This document shows positions 20,437 to 32,764 of a stretch of 64,000 nt of DNA, one piece after another. Within the stretch, counting starts at the first letter, position 1, and each line of letters starts with the position of its first letter. The notes beneath the pieces were generated by a model. It was not told where the DNA came from, did not search any database, and saw only the letters and a list, made by a program, of their open reading frames with translations. Source of the stretch: Cephalotus follicularis (lineage: Eukaryota; Streptophyta; Magnoliopsida; Oxalidales; Cephalotaceae); assembly GCA_001972305.1 (NCBI GenBank), contig BDDD01000717.1, positions 208,701 through 272,700 of the forward strand, in the 5' to 3' direction. Position numbers and translations under genes: made by a program.

Positions 20437-21804
20437 CTGTTACAGTAGGGGGTTAGCCTTTGTCCTAACTCAGCTAAGTAGAAAAGTTTATGTATACAGT
20501 TCAAGGTCAAGGTAATGCGTATCATGAATGAATGCGTAGTGATGCAGTATGACATGTAATTTTTCACAGTAATTATATCTCCGTATGCACATATAAAAAC
20601 ATATGCATGTTCATAGTACGAGTATAACCTCATAAGGTTATATCAAACACAGGTAGTAAGTATGTCCCCAAAAGGAACCAGACAAGCAGGTCGTCATAAC
20701 CGTCGCCACCTCCTGGCCCCAACATCATGCACTCTTACCCCATCCCCGTTTGCGAACGGTTTGGAGCAAGTCCTCCGTATGTTGCTTAGCATGGCGGCTA
20801 AACCAACAGCAGGTTACTAGCACAGCGGCTGAGTAATCAAGAGGTTACAAACATAGTACAATACAAGTCAAGCAACAAAATATGATTACCTGATCAAAAT
20901 ATGTTTGTTTAAAATATATTACACCATTATCAGGTTATTATAAGTTGTAATACTTAAAACAATACATTTCTCTGTCGTTGGGAATACTCCCCCAGTCATT
21001 TGAAAATATAAGTTTATATTTGTCAAATATACATTTTCTTACCCAAAAATGATTATAATAATCATGCAAGTTTTCCAAGATGGTTAATACATTCAGTAAT
21101 CAACCACAATCAATTTACAGTACAATAGCAGTTCAAATGCAGGGCAAACATATGCTCGGAATGCACCTAGGGTTGTTGGTAATAAACCTAGGCCTATCAC
21201 CTTCTCTAAAGGTCCAATTTCTGCTGTAACAGTCGACTATTTTTCCATAACAGTCGGCTGGATCCTTGAGTCAGTCGATTGTTCTTCCCAAACAGTCGAC
21301 CTGTTCATCATAATTAATCAGTAGTCGGCTGTCTTCCTTCGACAGTCGACTGTTCTGGGCAAAAATGCATGCATAGTCGACTGTTCTTAATTGACAGTCG
21401 GCTGGATGATCGAGTAGTCGTCTGTTTTACTTAAACAGTCGGCTGTTCTGGGCTGGACAGTACCGGTAATTCACTTCTAAATCCATTCAACAAGCAATTG
21501 AAATTTATCCGCACGTATTCAGACCCCAGTATATCACCAGTAGTCATATCCTGGTCTAAAACACAACTCAATTCATGCATTATTCTCCGTTTTCATTGTA
21601 ATTCAAATGAAACCCAAACATGGTATTGCATGAAAACCAATCCATAACTCCATCCAAAATTCAGTGTGCATGTCAGGTTATTTATTAACAGTAACCACAA
21701 CATTAATACAGAAATCCACAGCTAATCAACTACACCATTCATTTCTAACATCATTACTCTTAAACTCAAAATGCATGCATAGAATTCTCTACCATTTCCC
21801 CTAC
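20437..21804 (-). other. Predicted leader intron of the solo LTR at 20093
   Basis: Minus-strand donor TCAAAG/GTAGGGG (21804) and acceptor CTGTAACAG/ATTGATG (20437). The distal array is inside. Confidence 0.5.
21225..21445. repeat. Distal CAGTCGACTG array (solo LTR 20093-22593)
   Basis: About nine units, e.g. ACAGTCGACTATT, CAGTCGGCTGG, ACAGTCGACTGTT and CAGTCGGCTGTT; in LTR sense the variants read CAGCCGACTG, as in LTRs D and E. Confidence 0.87.
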
Positions 21805-22279
21805 CTTTGATTTCAAGTTAGAAATCGGAAGTCCACCTCTTTCTGTCTCCTTTCCAGTATCTTTGAGCCTCCCAGTAGCTCCAAGAATAGTCCAATAGCT
21901 CCAATCCGAGCTCCAAGCTTAACAATGGAGAATCCTCTCAATTCTCACTATCTTTTCTCTCAATTTCTCACTATCTTCACTCTCAATTTCTCTGGTTCTT
22001 TCTTATCAGGTTGTAGGGTGAGAGAGACAAAGGGAAGAGAGCATTTATGCAGTCCTCTCTCCGTCAACCCGTTTGGATGGCACTAAGGGCCCTTCTTTCC
22101 CATCTTCACTTGCATGCACACACACTTGTCATTCTTTCTCTTCCCCTCTGTCCTTGCAGGTCCTGGTGTGGTGGTGCATGCTCAACACGTCTTATTGCAT
22201 GTGATGGCTTCTGAAGATGCTCTTCCCATGTCAGTATGCATGTGATTTCACCATTTGTCACAAAAACATAGTATGAACC

Positions 22280-22435
22280 AGTCGGATGCCCTTCCCTGGC
22301 AGTCGGCTGTTCACCTGGAAGTCTGTTGCCAAGTGTCACGACAGTTTGCCAGTCGGCTGGTTCCTCACGCCAGTCGACTGCCCCACACTTCAGCCCAACA
22401 GTCGGCTGGTATATCGCACCAGTTGGCTGTCCAAG
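22280..22435. repeat. Proximal CAGTCGGCTG array (solo LTR 20093-22593)
   Basis: About six units (CAGTCGGATGCC, CAGTCGGCTGTT, CAGTCGGCTGG, CAGTCGACTGCC, CAGTTGGCTGTCC) at +160 to +310 from the LTR start. Confidence 0.87.
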
Positions 22436-22624
22436 CCAAAATTCCCACAATTATACTTAGAATCACACTTCTAAATGCTCTAAGTTAATTTAAATTCAAG
22501 ATATCAACCAGGAAATTCACCTTTTATTAATTCAAGGTAAAAACTACATCGAGGATTACAATAATACATGAAATCGAATTTCCGGGCGTTACAATGGGTC
22601 AGGTATCTCTACAATAAAATGGGC

Positions 22625-22800
22625 TATTTGAAACTCCCCCTTTTGAAGCGGCTGCTTGGTCTGTTTCAAAAAGCCCATCCTTTTGAAATGGTAGCCACCT
22701 TCCGTTTCAAAAGGGTGGTCCTTTTGAAACGGTAAATGTCAACCGTTTCAAATGGGTATGCCCTATTGAAATGGTAGATGTCTACCGTTTCAAATGGCGT
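22625..22800. repeat. Left subterminal repeats of the CACTA element
   Basis: About nine copies of TTTGAAACGG / CCGTTTCAAA in both orientations, spaced by ~15-25 bp. Such arrays bind the TNPA-class protein in En/Spm (family knowledge). Confidence 0.9.
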
Positions 22801-23897
22801 GTTTTATTCCCAAATCGTAACATCTCTGTCTCCAAATCGTACGCCGTCTCTCTACCCTCATTCTCTAGTCTCCATATCTGTCTCTCGCGTTCAACACCAA
22901 CGTAGTATGGCAACGAGCTCTCCTCATCCCCTCCTCTCCTCAGTCCACTTACTATCGACTCAATATCTCCAGTCTCCAATCTCCTCTCACTTTGAACGGC
23001 TCCTCTCCTCCCATTTTGAACGGCTCTAGCGGACAGTCGACAAATACAGGTTATTCTCTAACCTTTCTTTCTATTTCCTATTTTTTTGTCTTTAGTCGAC
23101 ATTGAAAGTCTTTTACTGGAGGTGGGTCTATTTTTAGTCGCCATCCACAATTTTTTTGAACGGCTCAAGCATTATGAGCCAGGTCGAGAGGGATAAACCA
23201 TGATCCGAAGGTGGGTCTGCAACAGTGGATAGCGGCTGTTGTGCTGCTGCATTAAACCTAAGTAATGGAAGGAACCGTGATCTATTAGGTTTTATTGTCC
23301 GTCTATACACTATAGATATCCTACAAAGGATTTAGAATTGTTCTTTGGGGACATTTTCCTTAATGTTCGTCAATGGGCTCTTGTAGTTAGCACTAAACCT
23401 CACTACTGGCATGTCCTGTTGGTGGATTTATTTCTGCTGAACTTTGGGATATGGTGCTTGGTGTATCTCCACTGGCTTTGGTAGTGGGATGCAGTGGTGT
23501 GGCAATGGTTTGATGTTAGAACTATTGAGTGCCTCACTGGGTGCAGGCAGCATTCTCTTGTGTGTTGGCTGTTTAACTATAGGTTTGGTGCCCACTGTTG
23601 GTCCATGTGTATGATTTCTGTAAATGGTTGATGTTTGTAATTAGATTCTAGTCTATAGATGTCACTAATGTATACAGAGATGTGTCATTGTCATTATATT
23701 TTTCCCTCCTCTCAACGGGAGAATTCTATTTTTCCATTGGCTTTGCCTAGTGCTAGAGTGGTCCTAATTTCATTTGCTGAGGGTATCTCAGCCTTAATAG
23801 TATAATTAGCTGTTTAATGCTAACAAGGTTAAAAAAAAGTAAATCGATCAAACCAATTTCTAAGACATATGCTTGTATCAAAATAAAAGCAACAAAC
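22801..23897. other. CACTA 5' non-coding region
   Basis: No gene that I can support. 22800-23030 is C/T-rich with a short frame on each strand, possibly leader or captured sequence. The rest is AT-rich with no conserved reading frame. Confidence 0.5.
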
Positions 23898-24384
23898 CTG
23901 GCTATCAAGCTAATGAGATCCGCTACATGTGGCACTTCTCTCAAGTTCACGACAGTCAATCCCAAGAATAGAACAAACCCAAATAAATGCCTGCATATAC
24001 ATAACCAAATAACTCCTTATTGTAACAAATCAAACGAAGATTGTCACAAAGAAGAAAATCCAGGAAAAACTAGAAGAATGTTGTAACATACGTCCAAACA
24101 TTAAGCGTTTCGTTATGCCAGCAAAAGATGCTGAAAGGAGCTTGGTTGAGAGACCAATTAGCTCTGTAGTAATTGAGTATAAACTCATTGTCTTTCATGT
24201 ACTCTGGTAACTCCCAAAAAGACACCAGCGCATTCCTTTTCTCCTTGTATCGGTTCCCATAAATATGATCTTTCTTCTTATTGTTTATGTCTATAGACTC
24301 ACAACATAACATAGAATCATGGGTTTGATCCATATTTTTTATCCCTTTCCTCTTGGAAATAGTTTCTCCCATATAAGTCATCAT
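23898..24384 (-). pseudogene. Captured fragment of a heptahelical (HHP/ADIPOR-like) membrane protein gene, exons 1-2
   Basis: Minus strand, antisense to the transposon genes. Exon 1 (24092-24384) encodes LVSFWELPEYMKDNEFILN, YYRANWSL and FCWHNETLNVWT; the donor is AC/GTATGTTAC at 24091. Exon 2 (23898-23990) follows acceptor TATATGCAG and continues in phase with HLFGFVLFLGLTVVNLREVP, the first membrane segment of the family, and ends at a donor AG/GTTTGT. Plant HHP proteins are ADIPOR-family seven-helix membrane proteins with this N-terminal 'LPEYMKDNE...NETLNVWTH' signature. Both exons are open and the junction is exact, so an intron-containing genomic segment was captured. No later exon is found nearby, so the product would lack six of the seven helices. 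Confidence 0.82.
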
Positions 24385-26382
24385 CCACAGTCACCAAAAA
24401 CAAGGCATGAAAGATTTGTTTGTCTCCTAATGTAGACAATGGCACTTATTACTGGGTGTCTTTCTCTCTCTCTATCTTTGTGAAGTATATTTAGTGCTGT
24501 TTGGAGGGTGCATTCAACTGTACCAACTACAACATTTAATGGGAGGTCTTGATTGGTAGTTGTGGGTAGGTTTGGTTTGCCTGTAATTAAGCATGTTGAA
24601 TTACAACTTGTTAGGTTATCAATAAATTTTGAGTACATTCATAGCAACATTGAAGAGTATATATGAATTGGATTAGAACCTATATCACTTAATGTGTGCT
24701 TGTGGTTATGTTCTTTTAAGTTGTGACCATAGCAGTTTTATACTTGCAGATAAATATAAGGTTGGTAGAACTTGGTCGAAGCAACCGATTGGATTATGTG
24801 TTTCCTTAAGCTATATTTCTGTCTCTGTCTAGAATAGTATGTTGTTTTATTTTGTTAATGACGGATTGATGAGCTATCATTTGAGGAATTGTTGTTATTC
24901 TCTATTTTTGATTATTTCTATACAGAAAGGGGTTGATGTGATGCATCATGGGCTCCTTTACATATGGCTAATATGGCCATCAATAAAATTTCCAGAACTT
25001 GAACTGTATTTGACTTGCGCATTTGTTTTCTAAATTGTGGCCAGTAATAGCGTATTTAAAGTGGCACTCCAGTTATGTATTAGCTATTTTTGCCCTCGTC
25101 TACTCTCCTGTCTCACTTGGTTCCTCTATTGCATCTAGATCCTTGTTCTATGAGTATTTATTGTTCTCTTGTGTTACCTTCTCTAACTCCCAGATATTTG
25201 CAGTGATTAGGTGCCTTATTTTATTTTATATTAGTATTATTTAGCTTCTTATGCAAATCCTATTTTGCTGCTTCCTTTTAATGTATCGTATTCATGTTCC
25301 CTGCTTGATTTCTTGCAGCATCCCCAACTGCTTCTTCATTTCGCACAGTTGAAAGTCAACTTAAAAAGATAGTGATTTCTACTTCTAGAACTTAGTTGTT
25401 GCATACCATAAAACTTGTATGCACATTAATTATTCTTTCATGTTATGCAATTATGCTTCTACAAACTTAAAATCTTACTCCTTGGATACATCTCATTACT
25501 TCTTAGAGTTGGTACTACTGTATCGATCAGCTGCTAGTGTTTTGCCGATAAGGGGCTTTCAAGCATATTTGTGCTTGGCCAACAAGATAAATGACTTAAT
25601 TAGCGAACCTAGCTTCAGCTTATATTAATCAATCTACTTGAGCACAAGACTTGACATCAACTTGATAGAGAGCTCACTCATACGATGTATAATCCGACTG
25701 GGATCAACTTGGCCCAACCTATACATATTGAGCCATGTATTACCAATGCCCTGAAGTATCTTGTAGGTTTTCTATCAAAATGAAAGTTTGATGGTTTATC
25801 ATGCTTAAATTTATTGTAGAGTTCAGTTACCTATTATGATTAAAGTTGAGAGAAATCTTAGATTCTCGTTCATGATTCGTTCAATAGGAGTGAATCATGA
25901 ATTGTACAATTCGGACAGTTCTCGCATGCGTACGTCCACTGTAGGATATATCGTTATTTTGTGTTCATAGTTTTCTTAAAGAAAGTTTGAGTTACAGTCC
26001 TTAAACATGTTCCTCGGATGCATAATTAAACTGATTTCAGTTTAATTCATGTATTTAAGGAACTGTGGGGAGATGCTGCTGAAATTTTCTCGGATTGAAC
26101 TATGCACGTGGGATAATGATATTAGTGGAGGTACGTAGTCAGGAATGAGATAGGGCCATACCTTTTAGAGTTAGGTGGTGAGATACACTTCAGAGGTACG
26201 TAGTTGGCAATGTTAGTCCAATTCAATGGAATGTTAGTGAAATCCTACACTCAATGTCATAATTACTGCTCTTGTGCATTGCATAAAACTGTCGATAAAA
26301 ACAAAATGTAAATAAGTTTATGCATGTCTAATTGTTACTGTTTGTGTTTTTGTTGTTAGGGATCAAAGGTCATAAGATAGAG
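24385..26382. other. CACTA region between the captured fragment and TNP2
   Basis: About 2 kb, AT-rich, with only short frames (for example 24839-25033) that look random. It probably includes the transposase promoter, leader and first intron; the ATG at 26383 is preceded by TTGTTGTTAG, a possible acceptor. Confidence 0.5.
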
Positions 26383-28283
26383 ATGGATGAGAGTTGGATT
26401 GATTTACGTAGAATAAATCCAAGACCATATGTTGAAGGGGTTAGAATGTTTTTGAACTTTGCGTATATGAATAAAGATTAGGAAGAATTTATCCGTTGCC
26501 CATGTATCAAATGTGCTAATCGTTATTATCATGGTAGAGATACTATCAATGAGCATTTGGCAATATATGGTTTTCTAACAAGTTATAAGAAATGGACAAG
26601 ACATGGTGAAGGTAATATTGGAAATACAGTTAATGTGAGCGATGCTATGATTGTGGATCATAATACAGAAGATGATGTACAAGTTGAATCAAGTTTCAGA
26701 GCTAATATGATAGAAATGGTACGTGAGGGAGTACGGATTCCAGAAGTAGAAGGAAATATGGTTGACAATGAAGAGCCAGAACTTGACACTATTGTGGAGT
26801 CTGATGAAGATAGTGCAAAGTTTTTAAAACTTTTAAAAGATGCAGAGATGGAGTTGTTCCCGAATTGTAAGGAGTTCACGACACTATCATTTACCGTTGA
26901 ACTATTGCACTTAAAGGTGCTTAATGGATGGACAAATAAATCTTTTACTATCTTGTTTCAATTCTTGCAAAAAGTTTGGCACGATGCCAAGATTTTGACA
27001 TCATACTATCAGGCTAACAAGATGACTTCAGAGTTAGGGTTGAAGTATGAAACATGGGATGCATGTTCTATTAGTTGTATGTTGTTCCGTAATGAGACCG
27101 TAGATCTTGAAAAGTGTGACATTTGTAATGCTTCAAGATATAAGAAAGTAGATGGTGATAGTAACACAAATAATTCGAGTAAGGGCTTAAAGATAGCTGT
27201 AAAAAAAGTGAGGTACTTACCATTGAAGCCAAGATTGTAGAGATATATTTGGTCAACAAAAACTGCTCCCCTCATGAGATGGCATGCAGAGGAACGCATT
27301 GATGATGGTGTCATGAGGCATCCTGCAGATTCTCTTGCATTGAAAAAATTTGATGAACGGAATCCAATCTTCGCAAGTGACAGTCGGAATGTTAGGCTAG
27401 GTTTAGCAAGTGATGGGTTCAATCCGTTCGGCAATATGTCCATCGCTCATAGTACTTGGCCTGTGGTTGTCATGCCGTATAATTTTCCTCCATGGTTATG
27501 CATGAAACAACCACATTTCATTGTGTCCATGCTTATCGATGGCCCTAACGGACCTGGAAATAAGATTGATGTGTACTTGCAGCTACTAATTGAAGAGTTA
27601 AATGAGTTATGGAAGGACAGGATAACTAATTATGATGCATCAAGGAAAGAGATGTTTAAATTGCATGCAGCTCTATTATGGACGATAAATGACTTTCCGG
27701 CATACGGAGACTTGTCTGGATGGAGCACAAAAGGGAAATTTGCTTGTACTCCTTGCACCATGAATCCTAACTCTTTATGGTTATACCATAGTGGTAAGTG
27801 GTGCTACCCTGGCCATCGTCCATTCTTCCCCAGGAATCATAAGTTTTGAAGAGATAGAGTATCATTTTTTGAACAAAAGGCTGATATAAGGCAACAACCA
27901 CATGTGTTGTCCGGTGAAGAATTGTTGCAACAATTAAGGGACTTTGACATGGAAACGATATATAAGAAGGATGATGTCTTAAAAAAGAGGAAAAGAGAAG
28001 AATTCGAAAAACAACGAGAAAAAGAAGCGAAAATGCCTTCGAAAAAGACACAATTGGAAAAAGAAGAGTATATTTTTTGAATTGCCTTATTGGGAGCATA
28101 ATTTGGTTCACCACAATCTTGATGTAATGCATATTGAGAAGAATATATGTGACAACGTTTTGTTTACCTTGTTAGTTGTTAAAGGAAAACCGAAAGACCA
28201 CTTGAAAGGTCGGAAAGACCTCAAAGATTTGGGCATTAGGCCGGATTTGCATCCTACAGTGAGAGGGGAAAATCTGCAGTACT
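26383..28283 (+). pseudogene. TNP2-like CACTA transposase, 5' part
   Basis: It starts MDESWIDLRRINPRPYVEGV, a transposase-associated N-terminal domain with the cysteine pattern CPCIKC near codon 45. The catalytic-domain region (Transposase_21 type) includes LKYETWDACSISCMLF, APLMRWHAEER, MFKLHAALLWTINDFPAYG, FACTPC and PYWEHNLVHHNLDVMHIEKN. Breaks: TAG at 26479-26481 (KD-stop-EEF), TAG at 27238-27240 (PRL-stop-RYIW), TGA at 27847-27849 (HKF-stop-RDR, CGA-type), and a one-base frameshift around 28045 before the WKKKSIFFELPYW reading. Coding is cut at 28283 by element C and resumes at 38372. Confidence 0.92.
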
Positions 28284-29582
28284 TGTCACACCCCGTTATT
28301 CCATTAAGAAAAGCATATATGGTGATATCAGAAATAATAATAATCCATCATTAACATTTAAACAAATTCATAATACCATAGCGGAAGCATTCCAATTGCT
28401 GGATTATAAAATCATCCGCACGCAGCCCATACTTCGTGCTTGTACAATACCAACAATTATCCTTTTACAAACGGAGAAGTAAACAACAACAACGGAGTGT
28501 GATCGTTCATTACAAATACTATACATAGAGAATAACAACCTTAACACAATAGAAGCTCTCCTATAGGCTTCAGCAGCACCTCCCCGAATGCCTTCACTTA
28601 ATCTGAAATTGTAGGGGTTAGCCGTTGTCCTCACTTGGCTAAGTAGGAATAATGCATGATAAAGAATATATAGATGCAACATGTATGACATTTATTTTTA
28701 AATAACACATATATGTAAGTATTTCAATATATATAAGCAATCATGCCAAGTGACCATAGACAATACAATTCAAGAATACCGCATAAGGGTACAATCAATC
28801 AATACAGTGGTTTGGGTGTCACATGTCGCTAACTCCGAGCACCAACTGTGCACCACCTAACTATCACCCTACACTTCGAAGATGATAGATCAGGTCAATT
28901 CTGCCGGTAATTGGAGGGCAGGTAACAATCAGGATATGCATTACAGATAAGTGTGGTGGAAGCTTTAGCCAACTCCTGGCACATAGGACCACCCCGTAGC
29001 CAGTGATGTCTCCTATCATTTGACTAACGGCAATAGCATAGATAATCAATTCAATCAATTCAGTAGTAATATTACATAAGTTTATAATATGTAATATAGG
29101 GTTGTTTTCTTTTGAAATATTTAACAATTCAGTAATCGTACATATCGTAGGAGAAAAACGATATTCAGTATAGTAACGGTACCTCTCATGGCACGGAAAT
29201 CAATAACTTATTTGATAATCAGTTTTCATTTTGAAACAATAAGAAGAAAATCCATATTGTGCTTATAGCACTAGTTGGTTCAGTCAGCAATTTTAAGTGT
29301 AAAAGTAGTATTTATGAACACTCAAACTAGTATATACTAACTGTAACAGTAGCATATACAGCAACATAGTAAAGGACAGTAGTAACCCAAGGATTCAATA
29401 AGGTCATTAGCATACCATAGTCATTCTTGCACAGCACTCACAAGGAGCGCATACGTTGTTTAATTTCTGAAATGTAATTATATAAGGCCAGGATTGACTG
29501 TTACAATCATGCCATAAGGAGGCTAGGGTAACTACATTCAATCTAAGGCCTAAACAGTACCTATATCAAAAATTTATGTCAT

Positions 29583-29702
29583 GACAGTCGACTGTTCCCA
29601 AGAACAGTCGGCTGTTTTGATTTAGTAGTCGGCTGTTTGTTCTTAACAGTCGACTGTTTTGATTGAGTAGTCGACTGTCATGAAGAACAGTCGAATGCTC
29701 TG
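29583..29702. repeat. Distal CAGTCGACTG array, 3' LTR of C
   Basis: Six regularly spaced units alternating ACAGTCGACTGTT, ACAGTCGGCTGTT and TAGTCGACTGTC, with a ~20-bp period. Confidence 0.9.
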
Positions 29703-30694
29703 CCCAGAAATTTACAGGCAGTAACAGGGCATGCATGTTCAATGTCCAAAATTCTAACTCAACCACACATGCAATCAAACAGGAAATTATCCACACATGA
29801 TATGCACATTATATCTTCGAAAACATGTCAGTACCCCTGCCTCAATTGCTATCCCGGAATCAAATTGAGTTCATTCCTCTCTTTGAGTTCCAAGTTCTTC
29901 ACCCAACTCAATCTTCCAAAATCCAGTAATTAATCTATATGTTTGCAGGTATACAGGTTTAGATATCAATACCAGTACGTTCATCTAGTTATCTAGTCAT
30001 GATAACAAGAAAATCGGAACCAGAAGCTTACAACCAATTTCTAAGTTCCATTTTCCATTTCCTAACTAAACCAAGTTCAATCTCCAATTCCAGTAATCAT
30101 CTATCTTTGAGTGGGATCAGTATACATATACCTATAGACAGCTATAACAACAACTATAATTCAAATTAGAGGCTTATCAACAATTCCTTAACTTTACGTT
30201 CACATTAACTATTCCTCACAATTCCTTCTACAGAGGCATGTTAACAGTAGGTTTATAGAATATACTATTGTTCAACTATACAAACAACAATCATCCAGAA
30301 TCGAAAGCTTACCAGGAATCAAAGCTTCAACTCCTTCTTTGAATTTCAATCTTTCAACAGGCACATCAAGAATTTCACTAGCAAGATCTCCTCTATCCTC
30401 AGTGTTTTCTAACACTCACACTCTATTCTAGCAGCTAATATAAAGGCTTAGGAGCCTTAGAATTTGCCAGATTCCATTAACTCAGCCATCTCTTTTCTCT
30501 CTCACACATGTTCATTACTTCCATTCACTTTCTCTCTTTCCCATCTTCTATTTGCAGGTTGCAGGAGGGATAGGGCACATGCAAGGCACTCCTTTTGCAT
30601 GCTACGGCAGTTGCTGGCTCTCATGACACTTTTCCATCATGCACTGCCTCTGCTCTGTCTCACACGCATGCACATACACCTGTTCTATGCCGTT

Positions 30695-30775
30695 CCAGTC
30701 GACTGTATTTACTCAGCAGTTGACTGTCCCCTCCACGCATCAAGCAGTCGACTGTTACCCTGTGACAGGCAGCTG
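30695..30775. repeat. Proximal CAGTCGACTG array, 3' LTR of C
   Basis: Four units: CCAGTCGACTGTA, CAGTTGACTGTC, CAGTCGACTGTT and CAGGCAGCTGTT. Confidence 0.85.
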
Positions 30776-30950
30776 TTTGAGCTGATTTTTGGGTTCTTTA
30801 AGTTTATTTTACCATCTTGCATCTCAATTCAACCCAAACATTCACTAATCACAATTATCTTGATAATTGGACAAATAATCTCCATTAAAATGTATATTTT
30901 ATTTAAAAAATGGAGCAATATACATTAATTGAAAATTCAAGGTCATTACA

Positions 30951-30970
30951 TTCCCCCATCCTTAAAAAAA
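30951..30970 (-). promoter_or_regulatory. Polypurine tract of element C
   Basis: The minus strand reads TAAGGATGGGGGAA immediately before the 3' LTR start, the plus-strand DNA primer site. Confidence 0.9.
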
Positions 30971-30987
30971 TTTGTCCCCGAATTTAG

Positions 30988-32764
30988 CTTTACATTCTGA
31001 ATATGTGAGGAAATGTATCCATCATTTCATCTTCACGCTCCCACGTAGCTTCCTCTGCTTCGTGAAATCGCCACAGTACTTTTACCATAGGAATAGTCTT
31101 ATTCCTCAGCACCTTTTCCATTCGATCCACGATCCTCGTCGGCCTCTCTTCATAATACAAATAATTACTGATGAATCCAGGGTCGTAGCTCAATATATTA
31201 GATGGGTCGGGCACGTATTTTCATAACATGGAAACATGAAACACGTTATGCACACTAAACAAACTAGGCGGTAGTGCAATCTGATATGCCACATCCCCTA
31301 TTCTCTCCAGTATCTCGTAAGGTCCAATGTACCTTGGAGCCAACTTCCCCTTGAGGCCAAAACGGTGTATCCCTTTTGACGGTGAGATCCTCAGGAAAAC
31401 ATGATCCCCCTTCTCGAACTCCAGCTTTCTCCTCTTGACGTCGGTGTAACTTTTCTGTCGGCTTTGTGCAGCTAGAAGTCTCTTCTTGATTATTTCCACC
31501 TTGTCAGTAGTCTCTTGTACTAAGTCTGGTCCCAACACTTGTCTCTCACCCACTTCGTCCCAGCAAACAGGCGATCTGCACTTTCTCCCATACAAGGCTT
31601 CATAGGGACCCATTCCAATGTGGTGTGAAAACTGCTGTTGTAAGAGAATTCAATCAGTGCCAGATGATCCTCCCAACTCCCAGCGAAATCAATCATACAA
31701 GCCTGTAGCATATCCTCCAGAGTCTGAATGGTAAGCTCGGACTGTCCGCCGGACTTTGGGTGGAATGTAGTACTGAAGTTCAATGCTGTTCCCATCGCCG
31801 CTTGGAAGTTCGTCCAGATCCTTGAAGTGAATCTAGCATCTCGGTCGTAAACAATACTGACCGGCACTCCATGCAATCTCACTATCTCCCAGATATACAA
31901 TCGAGCAAGCTTCTCGATAGAGTATGTCATGTTCATTGGAAGAAAGTTAGCATACTTAGTGAGTTTGTCCACTACAACCCACACTGCTTTGTGCTGATTC
32001 CGTGACCTTGGTAATCCCGACATGAAGTCCATGGTCACATGTTCCCATTTCCATTCAACCACTGGTAACGATTGTAGCAGGCCCGCAGGTTTCTGATATT
32101 CGGCCTTCACTCTCTGACAGGTCAAACATCTTGCTACATATTCAGCAATCTCTCTTTTCATACCACTCCACCAGTAGTGCTTCTTCAGGTCATGCCACAT
32201 CTTGGAACTTCTAGGGTGAACACTATATTTTGACTTGTGGGCTTGCTGCAGTAGTTCATCCCTGATGCTCTTGTCATCCGGAACACATATCCTTCCTCGG
32301 AACCTCAGTATGCCATCAGTATGAATGGAGAATTCAGAATCAGTGTCTAGGTTCTCATGAATACTCCATAACTCAGTGTCACTGTACTGAGCAGTCAAAA
32401 TATGCTCCAGAAGTTCCGGTTGTGCTCTCAGATTTGCCACAATTACCCCCCGGGAAACCATGAACGGATTCCATCTCTTAAATTCCTCCAATAGCTTCCA
32501 CTGTGAAACCATTGCTCCGGCAATCATCGCCTTATGGCTCAGCGCATCTGCCACTACATTTGCCCTTCCTGGGTGGTATTGGATGTTACAGTTGTAATCA
32601 TTAAAGAACTCCACACAACGTCTCTGTCTCATGTTGAGCTCATTCTGGGAAAACAAATACTTTAAACTTTTATGGTCAGTGAAGATCTCAAATTGAGCAC
32701 CATAGAGGTAGTGCCTCCATTTCTGCAAAGCGAACACTATGGCTGCCAACTCAAGATCGTGCAT
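30988..32764 (-). pseudogene. Integrase and chromodomain of element C, broken
   Basis: From 32300 down to 30988: the HHCC zinc-binding region (HKSKYSVHPRSSKMWHDL, then CLTCQRVK), the catalytic core with VTMDFMSGLPRS, VYDRDARFTS and the SELTIQTLEDML segment (D, D and the final E), a GPY/F-like module ([25 protein letters not shown]), and a chromodomain-like end (RIVDRMEKVLRNKTIPMV, WRFHEAEEATWERE). Frameshift at about 31615; TGA at about 31220 (CGA-type codon after VSML). The first part of this frame, 32500-32764, is the end of RNase H. The chromodomain is thought to guide integration into heterochromatin in chromoviruses (family knowledge). Confidence 0.88.

Larger units (their letters stand above)
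20093..22593 (-). mobile_element. Gypsy-type solo LTR, TSD ATGGG
   Basis: 2,501 bp, minus orientation: start TGTAACGCCCGGAAATTC at 22593, end GGGGGCGTGACA at 20093. Perfect target duplication ATGGG (20088-20092 and 22594-22598). It carries the block shared with elements A and D (GGCTAACCCCCTACTGTAACAG at ~20450, GGCCAGGAGGTGGCGACG at ~20705), both GTCGAC arrays and the predicted intron sites. The right target copy is only five bases from the CACTA insertion point. Confidence 0.93.
28284..30950 (-). repeat. 3' LTR of element C
   Basis: 2,667 bp, TGTAATGACC...GGGTGTGACA in minus sense. It carries both GTCGAC arrays (30695-30775 proximal, 29583-29702 distal) and the predicted leader intron; here the donor reads GAG/GCAGGGG, a GC instead of GT, near 29836. 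Confidence 0.93.

Noticed and set aside
20235-20633. 132-codon minus ORF
   Set aside because: Lies wholly in the 3' part of a solo LTR and includes blocks conserved as DNA across LTRs; the translation shows no domain.
22801-23030. Possible captured serine-rich exon at the CACTA left end
   Set aside because: Short frames on both strands, C/T-rich composition, no splice-site or family support.
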